Shown in pieces: positions 58,838-64,000 of a DNA stretch of 64,000 nt. A program made the position numbers and the translations under genes. The DNA is from Cellulophaga sp. BC115SP (lineage in GTDB: Bacteria > Bacteroidota > Bacteroidia > Cytophagales > Spirosomataceae). The DNA lies in NCBI RefSeq assembly GCF_009905545.1, contig NZ_JAAALB010000017.1:62001-126000 (forward strand), in the 5' to 3' direction. Below the pieces are notes generated by a model. It had not been told where the DNA came from, did not search any database, and saw only the letters and a list, made by a program, of their open reading frames with translations. Position 1 is the first letter of the stretch. Each line of letters begins with the position of its first letter.

Positions 58838-58957
58838 ATTGAGTGATTGGTGATTGAGTGGTTGAGTGATTTTTAAAAATTTTATATTAGTAGAGACGCA
58901 ATGTTTGCGTCTGAGCCCTAGAATATACCTATGGAGACGCAAGCATTGCGTCTCTAC
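58838..58957. repeat. Family B composite repeat with paired GAGACG hairpins
   Basis: Starts with GAGTGATTGGTGATTGAGTG-like direct repeats and TTTAAAAAT as in copy 1 (3645-3718), then two small hairpins (58894-58912 and about 58934-58954). In addition GTAGAGACGCAATG (58890-58903) and CATTGCGTCTCTAC (58944-58957) are perfectly complementary, making one large stem-loop. It lies between the SUMF1 and ApbE genes, both minus strand. Confidence 0.78.
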
Positions 58958-59000
58958 CGTGATACACACTTTGTGCCTATGTGCCTTTGATACTTTGTCC

Positions 59001-60005
59001 CTATTCCATCATTTTCTCAAAATAGCTGTTTTGCCATTTAAGAATCACTTTACCTTTCTTCTCTACAATCAGTAAACCTGTATTAGGAAAACTATCACAG
59101 AGCTTGATAGCCTTTTTGATTGACAAAACACTGCAAGCTGTAGCAAGCCAATCGGCAGTAGCACCGTCGGGAGCAATAACAGTCACATTACGTTGATGTG
59201 TAAGTCCCAATCCTGTCTTGGGATTCACGATATGTGAATAATGCTTTCCGTCTATTTCTACGTATTGATACATATCGCCAGATGTGGCAATAGCAGTATT
59301 TTGAAGAAATAAATATCGAGGTAATAATTCTTCTGAGGAAGGGATATTTACTCCAACACTCCAAGCTTTTTTACTTGGTGGTGCTTGTCCCATGGCTAAG
59401 TCTCCTCCCGCATCTACGAGTGACGAGCCTAAACCTTCGTTTTTTAAAAAATCTACTACTTTTTGGGCTATATATCCTTTTGCTATTCCTCCTAAGTCGA
59501 GTTGCATATTGTTTCGAAGCAACTTCACTTCATGAGTGGAAGGATTCATTTTTATAAACTTAAACCCCACACGCTGCTGTGCATTTCGAATAGCAGAGTC
59601 ACTGGGAAGTTGTTTGAGCTTTCGAGCTTTTCTCCAAAGTCTGACCACAGGTCCGATAGAAATATCAAACGCACCATTGCTTTTCGAGAAGGCATATTGG
59701 GATTTCTCCAAAATATCCCATAAAGCATTCGAAACTTTGGGGCTTTCGCCTTTTTGTGATAATACACTCAATTCGCTCTGCAAATCATAATCGCTATAAA
59801 TGCCATTAAGCGAATCCACCAACAGATAAGCCTTTTTTATGGTTGTAGCAACTTCAATAGAATCGTTGCTATATACCACAACAGAGAAAGGAGAACCCAT
59901 TTTGGGTTGTGTAAAAGTCCACTTGCGGATAGGCGATTGTGCCTGTAAGTGGGCTGTATGAAAGAGTACCAAAAGAAGAATAAACAAAGATGCTTTTGTT
60001 TTCAC
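59001..60005 (-). CDS. apbE: FAD:protein FMN transferase (ApbE), exported
   Basis: Attaches FMN through a phosphoester to Ser or Thr of target proteins outside the cytoplasm. 334 residues beginning at a GTG (MKTKASLFILLLVLFHTA signal, QAQ cleavage-like site), no lipobox. Motifs: DLGGIAKGY (170-178), VDAGGDLA (197-204), ATSGDMYQY (240-248), HIVNPKTGLG (258-267) and GATADWLATACSVL (281-294), the last binding Mg and FAD. It is divergent from the ankyrin/DUF2271/PepSY genes across a 559-base gap, which makes those products candidate partners. Confidence 0.93.
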   Translation of the reverse strand: MKTKASLFILLLVLFHTAHLQAQSPIRKWTFTQPKMGSPFSVVVYSNDSIEVATTIKKAYLLVDSLNGIYSDYDLQSELSVLSQKGESPKVSNALWDILEKSQYAFSKSNGAFDISIGPVVRLWRKARKLKQLPSDSAIRNAQQRVGFKFIKMNPSTHEVKLLRNNMQLDLGGIAKGYIAQKVVDFLKNEGLGSSLVDAGGDLAMGQAPPSKKAWSVGVNIPSSEELLPRYLFLQNTAIATSGDMYQYVEIDGKHYSHIVNPKTGLGLTHQRNVTVIAPDGATADWLATACSVLSIKKAIKLCDSFPNTGLLIVEKKGKVILKWQNSYFEKMME

Positions 60006-60564
60006 AGAATCAATATGTTCGAGGTTTGTGAGTGTTAACGCAAATATGATACGACAAGTTAAGAAATAACCATTTGTTCACTTGCCCTGATTTGCGCAGT
60101 TCTGTTCGAAATAAGTAAACAATTGGACTACAATACCCTCTTTACTCCCTATTATCTAAATAAACATCTCGTTATTCATACATCCAATATGGCATTCGGT
60201 CGAATAAATACACCTGTTAGCAGGAAATGACTCTGGGTGTTTACTACTACTGATGATTTTATTCTAATTTTATGCAGGCTATTGACTTAAAGCATCTCAT
60301 TACGCATTATCGACTCTTTCCATCGATTTGTCAGTAGGTTATTCATTTTCCTAAAAAAATGTTACAGAATTTTACTTTTCATCATTTTTATGGTCAAAGC
60401 CAATAAATGCTCTTTTCAAGTAAATAAAGTGATTTAGCTAAATTTAAAATAGAGTATTATGGTTAAACAAAGATTCTAATTTATATTTGTACTAATTCTA
60501 AATAAGAAAAACTTATTTGTTTTGAGTCCCAAAACTTCAACCCGATAAAACATACATATTTCAA
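60006..60564. other. 559-base divergent regulatory region between apbE and the ankyrin operon
   Basis: No gene is visible. It contains a perfect 12-base palindrome ATTTAGCTAAAT (60432-60443), a -7-like TATATTTG (60482-60489), an ATTCTAAATAAG word (about 60496-60507) resembling half of the palindrome before the nuo operon, and a hairpin AAATAAG-5-CTTATTT (60500-60518) in the leader. The left half (60006-60400) shows nothing definite. Confidence 0.45.
60482..60489 (+). promoter_or_regulatory. -7 element of the ankyrin/DUF2271 operon
   Basis: TATATTTG matches TAnnTTTG exactly, 76 bases before the ankyrin gene start. No TTTG lies at the expected -33 distance, so it is a candidate only. Confidence 0.4.
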
Positions 60565-62124
60565 ATGAAAAGAATATTCATTGCTGCATCTTTGGCACTT
60601 TTCAGTTTCGCTGCAAGCGCTCAAAGAAATACCTTATTAGAACAATCATTTTGGAGAAACCAACCAAATGCTGAAGCTGTAAAAGCTGAGGTAGCAAAAG
60701 GCAGTAACCCTTCTGAACTTAACCGTCAAGCGATGGATGCTGTAGTAATGGCCATCAACTCTGGCGCGCCGAACGAAACCATCAAGTATTTGTTGGAACA
60801 ACCTGGAAATGATGTAAACAAAATTACTCACGATGGTCGTATTTATTTGCACTGGGCTACAGCAAAGGGCAATATCGAAATCATGCAGTTGTTAATCGAC
60901 AAGGGTTCAAAAGCAAGTATGGTTGATGCTCATGGAACTACTCCATTAAACTTTGCTGCTGGCAACGGACTTACACCAGAAGTAATCGACCTTTGTGTGA
61001 AAGCTGGAGCAAATTTGAAAAAAGACGTAAACCAAGACGGTGCAAACGTTTTATTACTAGCTGTTGCTGGAGATAAAGATTTGGCAATCACTAATTATTT
61101 GGTATCAAAAGGTTTAGATATTAAAAGTGTTGACAAAAACGGAAATAATATTTTTGGTTATGCCGCTCGTAGTGGAAACGTTAACCTTTTGAAAGCCTTA
61201 GTACAAAAAGGTATCACGCCAAACGACAACGCTATTGTGGTTGCATCGCAAGGAGGTAGAAGAGGAACAACCCTTAGTTTAGAGTTTTTTGAATACTTAG
61301 AAAGTTTAGGAGTAAAACCTACAGCGACAACTAAAGCTGGCGAAAACGTTTTACATTTCTTAGTTCGTAGACCTAATCAAAAGGAAATTATCGAGCATTT
61401 CTTGGCAAAAGGTGTTAATGTAAACCAAGCAGACGAGGAAGGTAATACTCCGTTTATATTTGCAGCGGCATCTAACAGAGATTTAGCTACCTTAGGTTTA
61501 CTTGCATCAAAAGTATCAAACATCAATCAGACCAACAATAAAGGAGAATCGGCTCTTTCACTAGCTGTAAAAGGAAACTCTCCTGAAGTTGTTAAGTTTT
61601 TGATAGAAAAAGGTGCTGATGTAAAAGTAACAAACAAAGACGGTGAAAACTTGTTAGCCTATTTGGTACAATCTTATAGTGCAGGTGGTTTTGGCGGTCC
61701 TGGAGGGCCACAAGGTGCTCCGCAAGGCGGACCTCAAGGTGGTGGTGAGGGTCGTGGTGGCTTTGGGCCAAAAACAGAAGACTTTGACGCCAAACTAAAA
61801 ATGTTGGAAGAAAAAGGATTAACAGCCAGCACTCCACAAAAAAATGGCAATACCTTATATCACTTGGCCGTTATGAAAAACGACTTAGGTCTTTTAAAAC
61901 GTATTCAGGCACTAGGTATTGACGTAAATGCAAAAAACTCGGAAGGAATCACTGCGCTTCACAAAGCAGCAATGATTGCTAAAGACGATACCGTTATGAA
62001 ATACTTGGTATCTATTGGTGCTAAAAAAGAAGCCGTTACTAATTTCAACGAAACAGCTTTTGATTTAGCTTCAGAAAACGAATCACTTTCAAAATCTAAA
62101 ATATCTATCACTTTTTTAAAGTAG
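60565..62124 (+). CDS. Secreted ankyrin-repeat protein
   Basis: 519 residues with a signal peptide (MKRIFIAASLALFSFAASAQ), so the repeats act outside the cytoplasm. About ten ankyrin repeats are visible, for example DGRIYLHWATAKGNIEIMQL, HGTTPLNFAAGNG, EGNTPFIFAAASNRD, KGESALSLAVKGN and EGITALHKAAMIA. At residues about 372-403 a Gly/Gln/Pro-rich segment (GGFGGPGGPQGAPQGG and more) interrupts the array between two repeats. Ankyrin arrays bind proteins; the partner is unknown. It is only four bases from the DUF2271-like gene and therefore co-translated with it. Confidence 0.9.
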   Translation: MKRIFIAASLALFSFAASAQRNTLLEQSFWRNQPNAEAVKAEVAKGSNPSELNRQAMDAVVMAINSGAPNETIKYLLEQPGNDVNKITHDGRIYLHWATAKGNIEIMQLLIDKGSKASMVDAHGTTPLNFAAGNGLTPEVIDLCVKAGANLKKDVNQDGANVLLLAVAGDKDLAITNYLVSKGLDIKSVDKNGNNIFGYAARSGNVNLLKALVQKGITPNDNAIVVASQGGRRGTTLSLEFFEYLESLGVKPTATTKAGENVLHFLVRRPNQKEIIEHFLAKGVNVNQADEEGNTPFIFAAASNRDLATLGLLASKVSNINQTNNKGESALSLAVKGNSPEVVKFLIEKGADVKVTNKDGENLLAYLVQSYSAGGFGGPGGPQGAPQGGPQGGGEGRGGFGPKTEDFDAKLKMLEEKGLTASTPQKNGNTLYHLAVMKNDLGLLKRIQALGIDVNAKNSEGITALHKAAMIAKDDTVMKYLVSIGAKKEAVTNFNETAFDLASENESLSKSKISITFLK

Positions 62125-62128
62125 TAAA

Positions 62129-62617
62129 ATGTTCAAATTCTTAAAACTAGCCGTTATTGCATTAATCGTATCGTTGGGTGTTTCTAACACAACACAAGCA
62201 CAAACAACGAAATACAAATGTATGATTCAAATGACTAACTATATGGGCGAAGGCGCTTATATGGTTGTATCTATCGTAGATGCTAAAGGAGCTTATGACA
62301 AAACTTTGTATGTATTAGGTTCTGACAAAAAATGGTACAAAGACCTAAAAGAATGGCATAAAGCATTCTCAAAAAAGCCAAGTAACTTAAGCGCTATCAC
62401 AGGTGCATCGGTAACAGGTGGCGACCGTAGTGTGGTTGTTCTTGAAATCGAAAATGCGAAGTTGAACTCAAATTACAAAATTCGTTTTGAGAGTGCCGTT
62501 GAGGATAAGCCCTATTACGTAAAAGATTTGGAGGTTCCACTAACAACTGATGGCTTAGCGGCTAAAAGTGAAGGAACGGGTTATATCCGTTATGTAAGAT
62601 TTAGTCCTGCAAACTAG
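62129..62617 (+). CDS. DUF2271-like exported protein with candidate flavinylation motif
   Basis: 162 residues with a signal peptide (MFKFLKLAVIALIVSLGVSN...AQ). The body is beta-rich (YMVVSIVDAKGAYDKTLYVL and WYKDLKEWHKAF) and resembles DUF2271. Residues 88-98 read LSAITGASVTG. TGAS-x-T fits the S/T-G-A-S/T consensus that ApbE flavinylates, with Ser94 the candidate acceptor. A GYIRYVRF tail follows. It starts four bases after the ankyrin gene and is followed by a terminator, then the PepSY gene. DUF2271 assignment is by resemblance; the motif itself is seen directly. Confidence 0.75.
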   Translation: MFKFLKLAVIALIVSLGVSNTTQAQTTKYKCMIQMTNYMGEGAYMVVSIVDAKGAYDKTLYVLGSDKKWYKDLKEWHKAFSKKPSNLSAITGASVTGGDRSVVVLEIENAKLNSNYKIRFESAVEDKPYYVKDLEVPLTTDGLAAKSEGTGYIRYVRFSPAN

Positions 62618-62679
62618 AATAGGAGACAACAGGCACAAAGTGATAGCGTGTAATTCAATAACATGGCTTTACTTTGTGT

Positions 62680-62723
62680 TTTTCCCATCAGTTAATCAAT
62701 TCTGTTGACAACTGATGGGAAAA
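62680..62723 (+). terminator. Terminator after the DUF2271-like gene
   Basis: TTTTCCCATCAGTT (62680-62693) pairs perfectly with AACTGATGGGAAAA (62710-62723), followed by TTTT. It may only attenuate, because the PepSY gene 112 bases further on is in the same direction. Confidence 0.75.
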
Positions 62724-62834
62724 TTTTAGAGCAGTGTTTTATGTATTAAGTAACCTATTCGAGGAAAAGATAACAACTGTTCAAGATTCTTATGTATTTC
62801 TCCGTTTGCATTTAATTCAACCAACTCTCAAAAT

Positions 62835-64000
62835 ATGAATCTTTCTATCTGGAGATACAGTCACCTTACGTTGGCGGTATCTTCTTTTCTTTTTCTAGCC
62901 CTTGCCGCTATTACTGGTATCATTTTGTCGTTTGAGCCAGCTTTAGAAAAAATCAACAGACCAACAACGCCATCTCTTAGTCAAGTAACTTTGGCTGAAA
63001 GTATTCCTGTGTGGAAAAAGCAATATCCTTCAATTAGTCAGGTAGAAGTAGATGATTTTCATTCTTTAGTAGCCAAAAGTTCTGATTTTCCAAAAGATAT
63101 TCAGGAAGGATATATTCATCCCCAAACTGGAGAGTTTTTGGGAGCAACCAAGCAGAAAGGTGCCTTCTTTGAATGGATTAATGCTTTACACCGCTCTTTA
63201 TTTTTACATGAACTAGGACGTTTTTTTGTAGGACTCACAGCATTCCTTCTATTCTTAATCACTATTTCAGGTATCTTACTCCTTATTCAGCGTCAGCAGG
63301 GAATACGCAACTTTTTTAAAGGAATTCCTAAAGATAGCTTTGCACAATATTACCATGTCATATTGAGTCGTTGGTCTTTACTACCAATTCTTTTAATTGC
63401 GCTTACAGGGGCTTATCTCTCATTAGTTCGCTTCGAAGTATTTCCTGTGGCTAAAGTAAACTTAGAGGTTGATTTTGATAAGATAAAAGATACTCCTCAA
63501 AAGAAACTGGAAGATTTTCCAATCTTCAAAAACACATCGCTCTCAGAAGTAAAAAGCATAGAATTTCCTTTTTCAGAAGATCCTGAAGATTATTTTACCA
63601 TCAAGCTCAAAGACCGAGAAATTGTCGTAAACCAAATTACAGGAGAAATTCTTGCTCAGCAAGCATATCCTTTTACACAAATTATGAGTACGCTCAGCCT
63701 CGATTTACACACTGGTAGAGCGAGCATCATCTTGGCTATCATTTTGGCTATTGCTTCTGGTAATATCCTATTTTTTATATACACTGGCTTTGCTATTACG
63801 TTTAAAAGACTCTCTGGAAAATCTAAAAACCAATTTACAGCTGAAGAAAGCCGTTTTGTTATCTTAGTAGGTTCTGAAAATGGCAGTACATGGGATTTTG
63901 CCAATGGTTTTTATCAACAATTGATTAAACTTGGAGAGAAAACCTATATCTCGACTCTCAATGAATATCAGAGCTACCCAAGTGCCGAGCATTTGGTTGT
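62835..64000 (+). CDS. PepSY-type membrane reductase fused to flavodoxin domain (partial, runs off the window)
   Basis: Open frame from ATG at 62835 to the window end, 388 codons without stop. Four hydrophobic helices at about 12-33, 131-151, 181-199 and 297-322 with conserved histidines (His119, His125, His174, His292) match PepSY-associated membrane proteins that bind haem and pass electrons across the membrane. From about 340 a flavodoxin/CysJ-like domain begins: RFVILVGSENGSTWDFANGF has the FMN phosphate-binding loop. The complete protein should also hold an FAD/NADPH reductase module past the edge. In context it could supply electrons to an ApbE-flavinylated periplasmic acceptor such as the DUF2271-like protein. 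Confidence 0.88.
   Translation, partial: MNLSIWRYSHLTLAVSSFLFLALAAITGIILSFEPALEKINRPTTPSLSQVTLAESIPVWKKQYPSISQVEVDDFHSLVAKSSDFPKDIQEGYIHPQTGEFLGATKQKGAFFEWINALHRSLFLHELGRFFVGLTAFLLFLITISGILLLIQRQQGIRNFFKGIPKDSFAQYYHVILSRWSLLPILLIALTGAYLSLVRFEVFPVAKVNLEVDFDKIKDTPQKKLEDFPIFKNTSLSEVKSIEFPFSEDPEDYFTIKLKDREIVVNQITGEILAQQAYPFTQIMSTLSLDLHTGRASIILAIILAIASGNILFFIYTGFAITFKRLSGKSKNQFTAEESRFVILVGSENGSTWDFANGFYQQLIKLGEKTYISTLNEYQSYPSAEHLV

Noticed and set aside
58778-59075. Two overlapping small frames (58778-58969 minus, 58866-59075 plus)
   Set aside because: Both read family B repeat sequence (QCLRLH/QCLRLS duplicated from GAGACG hairpins).
1-64000. CRISPR array
   Set aside because: The many repeats are dispersed, palindromic and of several families; none is a regular array of equal repeats and spacers, and no cas gene is present.
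1-64000. Insertion sequence or prophage
   Set aside because: No transposase, integrase or phage structural protein appears in any frame; repeats lack associated mobility genes.

Overview
The window reads as chromosomal DNA of a Bacteroidota bacterium, most likely order Cytophagales (Flectobacillus/Arcicella/Emticicia-like). This rests on AT-rich DNA, promoters of the TTTG / TAnnTTTG type (clearest before tRNA-Leu at 29899), no obvious Shine-Dalgarno pattern, and lineage-typical proteins: a carboxypeptidase-regulatory-like/DUF5686 surface protein, a short NuoG, DUF2911, SUMF1-type and BNR-type secreted proteins. The genus is inference. No phage, insertion sequence, rRNA or CRISPR array is visible.

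Regions. 1-4.7 kb: GH1 glycosidase, Tat-type metallophosphoesterase, SMR transporter, sterol-desaturase-like protein. 4.7-12.8 kb: an eight-gene minus-strand surface-sugar cluster (GT-B-like protein, SpsF-like cytidylyltransferase, split transketolase, class III aminotransferase, SDR, KdsC-like phosphatase, NeuB-like synthase without SAF domain). Together these look like a route to a CMP-activated ulosonic-acid-type sugar of unknown structure. 13-14 kb: an orphan membrane J-domain protein. 14-32 kb: mostly single-gene units (DUF5686 protein, ATP-grasp ligase, class V aminotransferase, Nudix, DUF2911, 5'-nucleotidase, aldose epimerase, sodium symporter with an adjacent 44-residue membrane microprotein, SDR, BNR protein, tRNA-Leu, trigger factor). 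31.9-34.5 kb: SixA-like phosphatase and DNA primase.

34.8-43.2 kb: two vanadium-haloperoxidase-like (PAP2 superfamily) lipoproteins bracket a small exported protein and two outer-membrane barrels, followed by a divergent short ECF sigma / anti-sigma pair and another barrel protein. 43.3-52.7 kb: complex I genes nuoA-J in order on the minus strand, interrupted by a phytanoyl-CoA dioxygenase-like gene between nuoE and nuoF and closed after nuoJ by a perfect 24-bp hairpin; nuoK, L, M and N are not here. 53-58.7 kb: ceramidase-like protein, Bax-inhibitor-1 protein, small barrel, Tat-exported Gfo/Idh oxidoreductase, SUMF1-domain protein. 59-64 kb: an exported ApbE flavin transferase divergent from a secreted ankyrin protein, a DUF2271-like protein carrying a candidate flavinylation motif, and a PepSY/flavodoxin membrane reductase cut by the window edge; this looks like an extracytoplasmic flavin electron-transfer module.

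A striking non-coding property is the density of palindromic intergenic repeats: at least three dispersed families (A: about 100-150-bp inverted repeat, five copies plus a fragment; B: GAGACG hairpins; C: ATTAGGCAA-type), a composite inverted repeat at 18.6-19.0 kb, a 49-nt inverted pair flanking the class V aminotransferase gene, a 48-bp perfect palindrome at 22.05 kb and a 31-bp perfect stem that contains the stop codon of the Gfo/Idh gene.
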